A stretch of DNA of 64,000 nt from Lobosporangium transversale (Eukaryota > Mortierellomycota > Mortierellomycetes > Mortierellales > Mortierellaceae), in contig NW_019029014.1 of assembly GCF_002105155.1 (NCBI RefSeq), forward strand, positions 62,001-126,000, read 5' to 3'. The notes beneath the pieces were generated by a model. It was given only the letters and a program-made list of their open reading frames with translations, was not told the DNA's origin and searched no databases. Positions 1 to 12,385 of the stretch are shown here, piece after piece (the stretch's first letter is position 1; each line of letters opens with the position of its first letter). The position numbers were made by a program, and so were the translations under genes.

Positions 1-534
1 ATACCTATTTGCAAACACAGGGAGCCTCGTCCAAGATAACTGCTTGCAACCGCTTTTGCCAATTAAAATTAAGCCAGAGTTTTGTCAGAACAGGAACGTC
101 GAATATAATCTCTGGCATCATGGGAATAGCTCGATACCCTCCATTGGCCACGCCATCAACAGTGCTTGATTTGGTAGCTCCCCTACTGAGCAGTGCTACC
201 TAGCCTTTCTAGGCTCTGCTGCTCCTCTTCTATCAACGCCCTCATAGAGGAGATGACAATAGTGAGTCGATCTCCCCAAATTCAAATGGAGGAAAATAAA
301 CAAGGGCCTTTTCCCAACCACATATGGTAAATAATAATACAATATTGATCGTAGCCGATATATTCGCCAACATCCAACTGCAAGGACTTAGAGATAACGG
401 AATGGCAGAGCGAATGAGCTCATCCCTCTGAAGTCACGTGATCGAAGAATTTGCTCCGCAAAGTGATCGGCGATTCATAAGTAAACAACAAACCCTTTCA
501 TCCTTTCTGTTCATCACAAAAAAAAGTAACCATA
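1..534. other. spacer with no supported gene
   Basis: I see no gene I can support. On the minus strand a short open stretch begins at an ATG near 254 and stops within about 20 codons, and another open stretch runs off the left edge. Either could be the 5' end of a gene lying outside the window. The right part, up to 534, is the presumed promoter and 5' UTR of the bL36m gene; an A-run ends shortly before its ATG. Confidence 0.4.
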
Positions 535-816
535 ATGTCCTTCCTCGTCTCGTTGACTCGATCGATGGCTCCTCGCCTAAGCACTCGTTCCATGGCTGCA
601 ACGGCCATCATGGCTCGCTATCAGAATCAGATCCAACTTCAGAGCAATGCTGCTTCTATCGCTACGCTTCCTTCTTCTGGATTCGGTGCCACTCGTGGAA
701 TGAAAGTCAGGGCTTCGGTCAAGAAGATCTGTGATGGTTGCTCGTCTGTTAAACGTCGTGGTCGTGTCTTTATTATTTGCAGAAAGAATCAAAAGCACAA
801 GCAAAGACAGGGCTAA
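535..816 (+). CDS. mitochondrial ribosomal protein bL36m
   Basis: Single-exon gene, 93 residues. The last 38 residues, starting at an internal Met-Lys-Val-Arg, form a complete bL36 protein: a CxxC pair (CDGC), a basic RRGRVFIIC stretch and the C-terminal KHKQRQG. These give the Cys-Cys-Cys-His set of the zinc-ribbon form. About 55 residues precede it, rich in Ser, Arg, Ala and Thr and poor in acids, as expected for a mitochondrial import sequence. In the family the protein is a small component of the large subunit of the mitochondrial ribosome (yeast RTC6). The start is the first ATG after an A-rich leader. The call is firm because the bL36 core is nearly invariant. Confidence 0.93.
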   Translation: MSFLVSLTRSMAPRLSTRSMAATAIMARYQNQIQLQSNAASIATLPSSGFGATRGMKVRASVKKICDGCSSVKRRGRVFIICRKNQKHKQRQG

Positions 817-1508
817 ATAATAATAATAATAATAATAATAAAGTAAAAAAGTCAGATCTAAAGTGCCTGGATCAGAGGTGGAAAAAAAGGTAACAGCTAT
901 TATTCAAAGATGGATCGTAGAGAAGATACCAGGTAGGGCAGACATGAGCAGGAGTAATTCTAATATGGAAGATCAAGATCAACAACTGTAACTCCGTGAA
1001 ATTGACAATCTTTTTTCCTTCATGTTAGATCACAGTTCTTGAACAGGATACGACATCGAACAGGGAAGGAGAATATGATTAGTGGAAGACGTTTCATTTT
1101 AGAGGAGTCAGCTTGGGAGTTTTTTTTTTCTTTTTTATTTGGATCAGGAAACAACTTTAGGGATATGCTTCATTGTACTTGCGTTGTTAGATAGCCTGTT
1201 TTCTTCTTTCTTTTATTTTCTATTTCTTCAATGTACTTTAATTATCACGGCATCTAATGGACCATTAGCACAATGAAAAGGGGCCTTTTATCTTTGCTGT
1301 GGACTTTAAAGGATGATTTCTTTTTATCGTCATCCAATTCTATAAGTCTTATATGAAAAAAAATAAAATAAAAAAAACATGCATTCGTCCAGTATAGAGC
1401 TTAATCACTGATATCAACTAGAATACATGCTATCTACTTGATCAAACTACTGATTGAACAAAACTGATTGCAAAGAAGCTCTCGTCTTTTTATCACTATG
1501 TAGTCAGT
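817..1508. other. spacer between bL36m and the promethin-like gene
   Basis: No gene is visible. A run of TAA/AAT triplets directly follows the bL36m stop. The remainder is AT-rich with several short A and T runs. It should hold the bL36m 3' UTR and the promoter of the next gene. Confidence 0.4.
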
Positions 1509-2846
1509 GTGATGCTCGCATGTGAAGGTCATCTTTATTATCATTGTTATTATCTTACCCCTCTCTTTCCTTCCCTCTTTTATTTCTGTCTTCGTCCTTT
1601 CCTTTACATTGCATTATCTCTTCTTATTTCCCTTTCTTTAAGAATTTATTTGCCCACCATTGTCAAAAATCCTTTCAAACGTTCACGCGAACGCCCTTCG
1701 CTACCTACTGCCTCTGAGCCTATCCAAGAGGTGTACAATCAACATATTCAGACATCCACCTCTTCATTAAGTGCCTCATCACTAACGTCTCCTTTTGAGA
1801 GTGTTTCTACTCAGTCGCTTGATACGGCGTCAACAACACCGACAAGAACAGTAGAGCCAGTGCCCGCGTCTGCATCTGCCATCGTGCCTGTGCCGAAGCC
1901 CACCTCCGTTACATTACCATCCTCAGCACCCGCATCACCTATTGCTCCGGCCACGCCACTTCCCCAACAGCAGCAGTCTCTATTCTTCTCATCTTTGCCC
2001 TCATCAGGGTTAGTGTCAAGTCCGCATACAAGACCAGCAGAAGAAGCTTTGGAAGAGGTCAGGCCAACGGCTCATTACCAAAGGAGCCGTGCTACTACCA
2101 TTACCTTTGATACAATCTTAACAAAGAAAACCACGAGTGCTGGTTTAACCCCCATCATCACCACTACAGCAGAGAATCCTTCTTTTTTCAAACTACAAAG
2201 AACTATGAATCAACTTCAGACAGCTGCAGACGAGGCCGCCCACAAGGTAACAGAGTCGACCAAGAAAGGGTTAACCTCTATGCAGGGTTCAACGGTTGTG
2301 CAACGATACGTTCGTCCTACGTACCAATATGCGAAACAGAAATATGATAACTCCCCGACATTGGTTCGGATCTTGATCTTGTTGTTTGGAGCCATGAGTG
2401 CGATCCCACTAGGATGCTTTACGGCGTTTATGTCTTTGGTCACCCTAGGATGCTTGATCGTCGGTGGCATTGGTATTACAATTGTTGAGGTAAAAAAAAA
2501 AAAAAAAAAAAAAAATTCATTGATAAATACTTTGATGATTCGGAGATTATGGTGCATGATACTACAAAAAGTGTTCACATTTCATTTCATTCGGTGTTAG
2601 GGCGGTTTTGCCATATTAGGCTCTGCGTTCTTATTGCCAGCGTTGGGTGTGGCATTGTTGATAGCATGTGGTGTGGGTTTGGTAGCCCTTTTCGCCTATA
2701 CTGCCTACACTGTGATCTGCTATGTGATTGCCTTCTTCCGGATCGCACCCGATTCGCGTGAAGTTCGACGCCAGGCTTCAGAAATGGCCGAACGAGGAAA
2801 AGAAAGGGCCACCCTGCTCACAGGCATTACTCCCTATCAAATGTAA
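1509..2846 (+). CDS. promethin/LDAF1-like lipid-droplet membrane protein
   Basis: Two exons, 1509-2489 and 2601-2846 (408 codons); the intron starts GTAAAA and runs into a 24-base A tract. The C-terminal 130 residues carry a short amphipathic stretch, then four closely packed hydrophobic segments. The first contains AMSAIPLGCF and the second leads into a Gly-rich VEGGFAILG join across the intron. This layout matches the promethin family (LDAF1 in animals, LDO proteins in yeast), which works with seipin in lipid-droplet formation at the ER. The first 230 residues are Ser/Thr/Pro-rich and probably disordered. The true start is uncertain: the first 45 codons read from a pyrimidine-rich, leader-like stretch, so translation may begin later. 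Function is inferred from the hydrophobic pattern. Confidence 0.65.
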
Positions 2847-3122
2847 AAAAAAGAAATTCTTCACTTTTGTTCATTGATGTCTGGATTTGAGATTTCTCTG
2901 GACAGCTCTCCATTCATCCATAGTACTAAAACAGATCCCTGCAGAAAAATCACTAGCTATTTTTTGCTTTAATCCTCTACACGAAGAGTAATAAAGAACA
3001 AGTAAAAAACATAATAGCGTAAAACAGTTTAATATGTGATGTATAATATATAAGATGTGTTGTGATGCTACTGTTCTCTTTCTCTTCCTTCAGAAATAGC
3101 CTTTTTCCTCTCCCCCCTCTGT

Positions 3123-4706
3123 CTAATTAGACCGCTGCTCGTTTTTGAGCAGATCAGGCGTGCTTCCTCCAGCCTTCCAGAAATGAAGGAGTTCCTTGTA
3201 CGAGGATGGTCGACGAATGTTTTTACTAGTAGAATTGGTGGGAGATGGTACTTTTGTCTTCTCTGCGCTACTAGATAATATGGCATGACTTGCAGACTTG
3301 GGTCCGGGTCCACCTGCTAGTCCTATGGATGTGAACGATCGCTGATTTCCTGTAGAAGATGCGCTAGGAGGGCTTTGTTGTTGATGTTTTTGCTGTTGCT
3401 GAAGGCCTAAGCTGCCCATGGACATGGCGCGCTCTACACGCCGTTGAGACGAAACAATTGAAGCAGGAGAAGCTCCTGCAATGTTGGGCTCCACATGACA
3501 CTTTGTGGGTGTTGTTTGCTCCTTTTGTTGCTGGTGATGCGGACGCGTCCCAAAATGATCAAACATAGCAGCGGAGGTGATAATTCTAGCCGGGCGAGTG
3601 GTAGTGATGCTATGACGACGCTGTACCAACGATTTCGAGGGGTTACTGGGGTTCGTCAGTGATGAAGATGGGGTAGAAGCTTGCTGTGAAAGTGAAATAG
3701 CAGTTCTTTCGTTTTTGTCAAATGGCACTGGACTCTCAGGAGAAGCATTGCGGTCTAAGAAAGTATCAACAACGTGGGATGAGAAGGCTTGTTGATCCTG
3801 CTTTTGTAAGTCTAGTTCCTGTTGGTACTGTTGCTGCTGGTGATTATATTGATGCTGCAATGCGAGGTACATGCTCTCAGGCCTTTGTCTTGATGTTGAT
3901 GATGAGGATGATGGACGGCTCTTTGAAGTCAGTACGGTCTCCAAGGCCCCCAAACGCCCCTCCATCTTGTTGAAGCATTGTTCCAACCGTGCAGAAGTCT
4001 GCTCCATGGCCCGAACTCGTTCTTGGATTCTTTTCTCAATATCTGAGAGCAGTTTGACATGGATCTCGGCCTCTATCCTGTTGACACGTGATCCTAGATG
4101 TCGATCAACTTGGTCAACCTCTGTAGAGGAGCTGCGAAACATTAATTTTTGAGTGTCTCTCAGTTGAGAGATCAGATCGGTTAATAAGCCGTCATTAAGT
4201 TCATGATATTGCATGCCGAAAGACTGAAGCTCTTGGCGAAGTTCCATGATCGAGGCCTTATTGTTATCGACAACAAGTGCAGCATTATCAGCGGTTATAT
4301 TCAAGAGATGACCATCATTATCGTCGTCATCATCATAACCATTTGCCTGCCGATACATTTGAATCTGGCTTGTAGTATCTACAATATCAGTCCTGTCCAG
4401 ATTATCTTCGCTATCAAGTTTTTGAACCTTTTCCGATAGAATAAAAAAGGAGAAAGAGATTATCAATATCTCAAGTTTCTCTGCCGGAAGTATTGACAAG
4501 AAAAAAAAAAAAAAAAAAAAACAGAAGAAAAAGAAAGGTTTACCTTGTATTCGATATCGCCAAGTTTGCTTGTGATCATGGTCTCCATTTCTTGAACACG
4601 GCTGTCTAGGTCATCCATCTTTTGTGAAGCATTTGAGAGTATCTCTTTCCTTATTGTCGCAGACCCTCGAGAGTGGTACGAAGAGTAGTCATCATCATCG
4701 TCATCA

Positions 4707-4738
<32 letters not shown>

Positions 4739-6125
4739 ATCGTAGTCCTCTTCCAACCCCTCTTGAGAAGAATGGGCGTTGGTACCTCCACGACTATGAT
4801 TATGGCTGTGATGATGATCCCGATTCCTCTCCTGTAGTGGCTGAAGGTTTAATACCATGAAAGCGCCAGGATCCTGCTCAGTATCGATACCGTCATTGCC
4901 GTCGTCACTGTCACTGTCACTACCATCATCAATTTGACTCGGCCTCTTGGAGTGGCCTCCAAGATAATCCTCGTCCTCCTCATGGATGACTTCAAGGAGT
5001 AGGTTGTTAGTATTGCTATTGCTGATATTGTTGGTATTGATGTTGGTGTTGTAGTTGTTCATAGGAGAAGACAGGGAGAGACTTTGGATTTGGCTGTCAA
5101 TATTAGTTTCATCAGATGCTGAAGCTGATGATTTAGACATGGGTGGATCATAAAGTTGGTACCGCTTGATTTCCAAGGATTTGCCGTCATCGTCCTGAGC
5201 ATCATCTTCTCCATAGTATCGAGGATTGCTGTGATCCAGCATATGTTTTTGTGTATGGGTTGACGATAGCCTTGGCGTCAGCCTTGTCGCAGTAGTAGTT
5301 TGCGCCATGCGAAGTGAACCTGTGGCCAACATAAAAAAGTATAATCTTTTTTATGTGAATGACCTTACCACAGATGCATCAAAAGGGCGGGACGGGACAG
5401 AAAGACTTCCCATGGCCGAAGTAACAAAGAAAAAAAAAAAAAAAAAAAAAGGCCCCTGTACCTTTACCTGATATAGTCGTTGTTGCTGTAGGAGACAGCA
5501 TGGAAAGATCCTCCTGTTCCTCTTTCTTGGTTCTTTGGAACTCGAGGCGATCACGCGCAGAAGAGCCATAAGAGTCACTACGGCTTAAACCTGCATTGCT
5601 GTCTAGAAGGGGTGAGGGTGTAAACCTACGTGGGATTTGTCGATTGTTTATATCTTCATCGCTGTTCTCTTCCTCATCTGGTTCTGATTCTGTTTCTGTC
5701 TCATCAAAGTAGACCTGTTCAGTCTGAATGGGCATCAGACGCAGGAAGGGCCGTGGATGTTCAGCCCTTTCAGTCTCAGTCTCGGTCAATGGTGCACCCT
5801 GCTGTGTCTTATCTTCATCTGATTTTAGTAAATATTTATCGAAACCTAGTGCTGCAGCAGCAGCAGTTATCCCTGTGGCAGCTGATGTACTGAATCGCCT
5901 TGCGGGTTGATGTTGAGGATAGTGATGTAAAGACGTAACAGAGTGGTTATTGCTACCAACTATGTTCTGCAAAGTTGACGAGCGTTGGATACTACGATCG
6001 CGCCCGTTCTGGTATAGGAGATTGGGCGTGGACATGGAGAAAGAGTTTTGCCGTTGGATCTGTCTGTTGGTTGCATTGTAGTGGTGCTTATGATAGTGTT
6101 CAAGTTGACTTTGGTTCTGACCCAT
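3123..6125 (-). CDS. Asp-rich coiled-coil protein of unknown function
   Basis: Minus-strand gene with three exons, 6125-5468, 5319-4544 and 4427-3123, giving 912 residues with phases intact. The N-terminus MGQNQSQ fits an N-myristoylation signal (Gly2, Ser6). Most of the protein is low complexity: Ser, Asn and acidic stretches, and a run of 18 Asp (codons at about 4690-4743). Two heptad-like helical regions suggest coiled coils: one just before the second intron, and one of about 120 residues rich in Glu, Arg and Leu after it. The C-terminus has a compact, non-repetitive motif (YKELLHFWKAGG) that looks conserved in type. I do not recognise the family. A membrane-tethered scaffold would fit the N-terminus and coiled coils, but this is only inference. 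Confidence 0.75.
4684..4746 (-). repeat. GAY-codon microsatellite encoding 18 consecutive Asp
   Basis: A run of GAT and GAC codons, mixed rather than pure, encodes 18 Asp between two Tyr residues in the Asp-rich coiled-coil gene. The mixed codons suggest selection for the acidic run rather than simple replication slippage alone. Confidence 0.9.
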
Positions 6126-7562
6126 ATTAGTATTTTCTCAATCAATTATGGTAGTGAAAGAAAGACTTTGGTTGAAGTTAGGACGCAGAGAAGGAAAAAA
6201 AGAGAAAGAGAAATGGTTCAAGAAGAGCAACTGACAGAAAAAAAAAAAAAAAAAAAAAAAACTCGATGTACAATATCATACTGTAAGTCATTAAGAGTGT
6301 CAGGTACAAAAAACAAAAAAAGAGGGGTTCCTTTGTCCTTGTTGAATGCCAAATTACCTCACCATCCCGCTATACCCCTATTTTTTTATTTTTTTATTTT
6401 TTGTAATACCAATACGACAGCCGTTTGTAGATGGTTAGGTTGACTTGTTGGTATTTTTCTGGGTTGTGACTTTTCCGGTACACAGCGCAAGAGAACGCGT
6501 GTATTGAGACAAGGCATATCTTATGGCTATAAAACGATTACGGTGACGCACGGAGCAAGCAATGGTTACATCTTGGACTCAATTGATTCGAGACTAAGGA
6601 TGACTCTATTTTTATCATCACGACTTCAATCCTGATTTGCCTTGCTTTTTGGCATTGGGACGGTGTGCAGGAAGAGTGAAGAGGAGGATGGACAATCCAA
6701 ACATCTGCTCTTATTTTGACATGAACTAAAAAAGAAAAGGGCCTAGTGCCAGAGAGTTTTACATTTGTGTCCACCAAAACCGCAACTACAGACTATGGTA
6801 CAACATTAAATCCTGGAGGAGAATTGGTATTAAAGGAAGCTGTAGTATTATTAAGCGTTATATTAAGGGTAAAATACCCCAAACGCATCTTTTTTCAGTT
6901 GACATTCGAAAGCATGGACAATGTAGATGAGGTCAAGAATAGGATTCAAGGAATATTATATACATGTATATGTATTTATGATGAAGAAAGTCTTTGCCAT
7001 ACTGCGGCAGATGTTCTCACTCTTTTTTTTTCTTATCTGAGGCTTTTTGCATTAGGATCAACCTTGGGATGTATCCATGTCCAAATAGGATTTCTGCGCA
7101 GTGCACACAAACAAATAAACAGCAAAAAAATACTCGTGAGTGAAATAGCATACGAAGCTAAGAGAAGACAATCGCAAGTTTGCTTTTCATTGTTTAATGA
7201 GAGCAAGATGATAAAAAAATCTCTTGAAATAAAAATAAAACGTGTGCCGTTGTGATGTTCTTCTTGCTTCCATTTTCATATCTGCCATCTCTCTTCTTTC
7301 CTTTCCTGAAAGCAATCCTCCTATTTCTTGGTCAGACTCACAATTGGATAGCAAAGACTGTCTCTCCTCTTCTTTCATATCATTTTTTGTACACCCTCAT
7401 TTGTCTCTCCTTCGCTCCACTCTTCTCTCTATTTAACTTTTTTTTTCTGTTTTCTTTTAACTCTCTCCCTCAACCCATACATTCATTCGTTTATTCATTC
7501 ATCCATTCATTCATTGATATTCATTTTCTAATCACATCACAGTTTCAAAATACCACAAAGCC
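6126..7562. other. divergent spacer between the Asp-rich gene and the bZIP gene
   Basis: A long spacer upstream of both genes. It holds A-tracts near 6240 and a strongly pyrimidine-rich stretch at 7255-7560 that looks like the bZIP gene's leader, with several CATTCATT repeats near 7490-7530. An open frame of 169 codons spans 6746-7255 on the plus strand; it resembles nothing I know and has no clear leader, so I do not call it a gene. Confidence 0.4.
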
Positions 7563-10123
7563 ATGTCTCTTCAACAGCAACAGCAACACTCTGACATCTA
7601 CCCTGTCCAACTCACTGATAATGACTGGGCCAGGATTCTGCAGAGCAACAAAGAAGCGCAGGAGATGTTATCCAATACCATTGCTCATCATGAACAATAT
7701 AGAGAAGAAGACCCTATCAAACGAAAGGGCGTCATCTCTCAGAGCCATGCCAACAGCAACAATGACTCGTTTAAACGTAAGTCTTGATGTCTCATTTCAC
7801 TCATTTAATCATTGACTTGGTTTATTGAAAGATCTCGTTACTCATTACTTTTTTTTTTTTTTTTTTTTGTTTAACTTTTTATCTATTGTCATGACTGCTC
7901 TGTAGATGGATCCGATAGAGCAGAGAACGACCAGAGTTCTGGTGAGTAACATCCTAGCTGACATTTGAACACATTAAGACGCACCAGGCCTGGTGTATAT
8001 CTTCATATACATGTCCCTCTATCTCTGTTTTTTTTTGTCTTTCTGATATCGATCTCCTGTACCTCCTTACTGGAACGTGTGAGAGAAAGAAAGCAGTAAC
8101 AAAGAAAAGAAAAAAAAAAAAAAAAAAAGAAGCCATAACACTCATAACATGAGTGAAGAAAGAGATGAAAGGATCAATATTCAATCAGAATGTCAATGAG
8201 AGGCTTTCTTTAATGCTGATGATACCCATCTCTTTTTCTTAATCTTGACTTGTACATGATGGGTGATTACTACCAGATGACGGCCACTCACCCGGCGAAG
8301 GCAAGCCAGCACCAAAGAAGGCAGGCCGCAAGCCATTGACTACTGAACCGACCAATAAGCGAAAGGTACTTGTGCATAGATACACAAATCAGCCAAAGTC
8401 CCCTGTCCAGTTCAGTTCAGTTCAGTCCAGTCCCAGCCCCTTCCCTTTCCTCCAACAACTGCATTTGTCCCGCAAATCTCTATCAACATTTCTTAAAAAA
8501 AGAAAAAAAAAACAAACAAACGAAAACGTTTATTTTGGTTGTAGTAAATGAAACATGCCCCAGTCCGATCTCATGCCAATGCTTTATACAAACTCCCGCC
8601 GCCACTGCCACTGCCATTGCCATTGCCATTGCCACGCCGCATTTGTTTACTTTACTGACGATTTTTTTTAAACTTTCCGGCTCCGTGGTTCTCAACCCTT
8701 AACCTTTTAATCTTCTCACTAGGCCCAGAATAGAGCAGCACAGCGTGCCTTCCGTGATAGAAAGGAACGCTATGTTAAGTCTCTGGAGGAACGTATCAAA
8801 GAACTTGAGGAACTCAATCCTGGCAAGACTGATGCCAAACTAGCAGAGGAGAATATGAACCTCAAGCTCATGGTTCAGAAGCTCGAGACCGAGAACTATT
8901 TCCTCAAGGAACAGGCTTTCACCTTTGACTTCCCCATCAGCCAGCCTGGTCTCTACAACGTCGCCAAATTGAGTCATGATGGCCTGTTGCAACCCAACAC
9001 CAATAGTAGTCAAAATGCTCAGTCTAGTCAGAGTCCTAAGCATTCGGTTCTCAGTCCTACATCACAGACTCTCGATTCTGCTAGCAGTAGTAGTAATACG
9101 GCAACACCCCCAACACCCGCACAGAACAAGTCTTTTGCTGCGAGCAATGTGGCTAAACCCCCCACTTACGATCAACTTCCCTGGTCACCACCATCGTCTG
9201 TTGGTGACAGCGTCCCCAATTCGCCTCTAGATAGCGATCTGTCAACACCAGAGCAAGACACTGTAAACCAGTCTACTCCCACGGATAATGCTGGTGTGGT
9301 ACCAAGGTTCAGAAATAGCTCACCCGAGGAAGCGGCACTCTTTTCTCAGATTCTAGATGGAACTGGCAACACAGCTCCAATCAATTCTATCATCTCAAGC
9401 GCCACTACTACCGCCACTACTACCATCCCTGTTACATCACAACAGTTGTTGCAACCAAGTCAGACCACCTTTAATCAAATGAATCAATATGTCCCATTTG
9501 GCCCTACAACGACTAGCACTGCGGTGAACTTGAGCAGTGCAAGCCCTCTGAGCACTTTGGCGGGTCTTTCTGAACATAGCTCTTCTCCTTCAATGGATGA
9601 ATTGGTCAATACGCCATTGTTTGATGCAAATTTGCAGTTTACACCAACCACATCGGGCTTGTCAGTAGCTCCCTTCACATTTGATCAAACGCAAGCTTTA
9701 TTCACCGACTTCCGTGATCCATCGGACCCACGTGATTTTTTCACTTTTGAAGACCCAGTCGAGGCTTCATTCCACGATGATAAGCTTGGGGGGCTATTCA
9801 GCGACCAGTTACTTGACTATACCAACGCTTTTGCTAATGTAGCGGCAACATCAACAACGACGCCGTTGACCAAGGAAGATGGATGCGAGGAATTCTCTGG
9901 CAAAGACGGCAATAAGCACGTATTGCCACCATTGGGAGAGAACGAAAAAGCGTACCCTTGCCCACAAGCCTGGGAGCAGCTCGCTAAGCATCCCAACTTT
10001 GATGATGTAGATATTGATGAGTTATGCGCAGAACTCAAATCCAAGGCCAAATGCTCTGGACACGGCCCTATGATTGCACATGCGGATGTGGAGAAGCTGA
10101 TGAACAGATTGGATCAACAATAG
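7563..10123 (+). CDS. Yap1/Pap1-type redox-responsive bZIP transcription factor
   Basis: Four exons, 7563-7776, 7906-7941, 8277-8365 and 8723-10123, give 579 residues in one frame. The basic region, around residues 111-130, reads KRKAQNRAAQRAFRDRKERY, the fungal AP-1 signature with Gln-Arg-Ala-Phe; a leucine zipper follows. The middle is Ser/Thr/Pro/Gln-rich. The C-terminus holds Cys501, Cys526, Cys548 and Cys557 around a DVDIDELCAELKSKAKC segment, which matches the C-terminal Cys-rich domain with embedded nuclear export signal of Yap1/Pap1. In the family, oxidation of these Cys blocks export and turns on antioxidant genes. I see no clear N-terminal Cys-rich domain. The basic region is split by the third intron. 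Confidence 0.92.
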
Positions 10124-10159
10124 AGACTGGTACAAGCACCATCCGAATGTGCTTAAATG

Positions 10160-10195
<36 letters not shown>

Positions 10196-10870
10196 AAAAT
10201 GACGCTGGTGTTGGACATTGTCCTCATTCGTTCATGCTAACTTTTTTTTTTATATCTGGATTCCCTTTAATGCGCCTGGTTTCTATATTTATTTCCGACA
10301 TTCAATCTACTTGAATCATCTTATATCTGTACCCGTACAGTATGGTCAAAGGAAGAGGGAGAGACTGACTTGTTCTTGTCCATATTTTCCATCACTCTCT
10401 CTATGTCCAGTATCTCCTTTTGTCACTCATTTTCTCGCCTTTCTTGTATTTTTTAACCTTTTGATTTGGCCTAAAGTTTTTTTTCTCGTATCGTTCTAAT
10501 GTTGTTGCGTATTTAAAAAACTGCTCAGCCCGTATTTTTATTTTATCTCCAAGCCGTATTATCATGTATTTTTTTATTCTTTCTTTTGCTGCATCGTACA
10601 AAAAAACAAAAAGAATCATCTCTGACAGGATAGATCAAATAAAAAGAAATGCAAAATAGTTCTCAGGCACAAGTTTGTAGAACAAGGTACATGTACACGT
10701 TTTGGATGCATTAAAATGTCTACATGTAAGGAGCCATCTCCGCTACAGAGCGAGTTTGAGTTTAAACTGTGGGGATGAATGCACCATTGGACAGGGCAAT
10801 CCATCAGACAGCACATGGATAACAGACGTGGGAAGAAAGCAGTATTCACAGAGGTTGTTGTTTGTTTGTT

Positions 10871-10902
<32 letters not shown>

Positions 10903-10983
10903 CAATGCTCTTTCTTTCCTCCATTCATAAACCCATTCATTTGTTCATCCATCTTGGCCCAGCAAAAATAAAATAAAAAAAAA
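10124..10983. other. spacer between the bZIP and mitochondrial carrier genes
   Basis: Nothing coding is visible. A 33-base A run at about 10,161-10,193 follows the bZIP stop and a run of about 30 T lies near 10,876. The last 60 bases before the carrier ATG are CAT-rich and end in an A-run, as at other starts in this window. Confidence 0.4.
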
Positions 10984-11967
10984 ATGAGCGCAGAAGCACC
11001 CCAACAGTTTGCATTGAGTGAAGCAACAAAGACAGGGGCGGTCCAAGTCCAGCAAGTTCGACCACTGCAGTCACTTGGTCAGCAACCACATGTATGGACA
11101 CCAAGTCAGGAATTAGCAGCAAAGTTAGTCTTTGGAGGACTGGGTTGTATGATTGCAGTGGTCTTTACACATCCAGTGGATGTAATTAAGACCCGACTTC
11201 AGTTACAAGGGGAAGCAGGGGCAGGGTCTGTTGTACCGTCTATGCACATATCAAATGCCCACACATCGTCTGCACTGCCAGCACATAGGTTACAAGGTAT
11301 TACCAGTGTTGTCTGCACTTCTACTACTGCTACTGCTGCCAGTAGTAGCAATAGTACCTCGTTGCAGTCAGTATCAGGATCAGGACTTTTATCTTCAAAC
11401 TCTAGCACACATTTGGCATATTCACCCATGACGACGCCAGTGACAAATGTGATTCATCATCGAGACGCTGCATTGTTGGCTCATGAGACTATGGTCAAAC
11501 CAGGAGGAGTAACAGGAGCAATAGAAACAACTGGAGGGTTAAATATAACAGCAACTGGTGCTAGTCCTACTGTAAAAAGCCAAGCAGTGCCCAGGACACT
11601 TCGGTTGATTCCATTGCTACGAGAGATCATGAGGGAGGAAGGGCCAAGAGTGTTGATGGCGGGACTGGCGCCAGCAGTGTTGCGAGAGAGCATTTATTCG
11701 ACGATTCGATTCGGGAGTTATGACTTGTTTAAAGGAATTTACAGTGGAATTGGGTTCAACGGATTAGGAAACGGAGAACAAACGACAGTCTTAGTGAAGC
11801 TGTTGTCTGGATTGACGAGTGGGATGATTGGTAGTGTTATTGCTAATCCTACAGATCTGATCAAAGGTAACCTTAAGAGAACTCTCCTCCCCAACGATCA
11901 AACCCAAAAAAAAAAAAAAAAAAAAAAAAAAAGCCTATTCATGTTTTCTAATTTATAAGCTTTATAA

Positions 11968-12013
<46 letters not shown>

Positions 12014-12352
12014 CGGTTGCAGGCATATTGGCCCAGTGGTAAACCACGGTATGCGTCGATTGTAGATGCATGCCGATCCATTTATGTGGAAGAAGGGATT
12101 CCGGGATTGTACAGAGGTGTGGTTCCGACAGCGGCTCGGGCCATGGTAGTCACTGCTTCACAATTGGCTTCGTATGATACGACGAAACATTGGCTATTGG
12201 CGATTAAAGATTCTAAGGGCCAAGCTAGGTTTCGAGAAGGGTATTTGACCCACTTTTGTGCCAGCACTGTTGCAGGTAATTTTTATATGCAATAAAAAAA
12301 AATAAAAAAAAAAAGAGGGATGAAAAAAGAGCAGCGATTGTTAAACTATTTC

Positions 12353-12385
<33 letters not shown>

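Noticed and set aside
577-804. Antisense open frame over the bL36m gene
   Set aside because: It is a shadow of a strongly conserved gene; the sense reading is a complete bL36 protein.
5351-5578. Open frames running through poly-T or poly-A introns (long Phe or Lys runs)
   Set aside because: They arise because homopolymer introns contain no stops; correct splicing removes them. Similar cases occur throughout the window.
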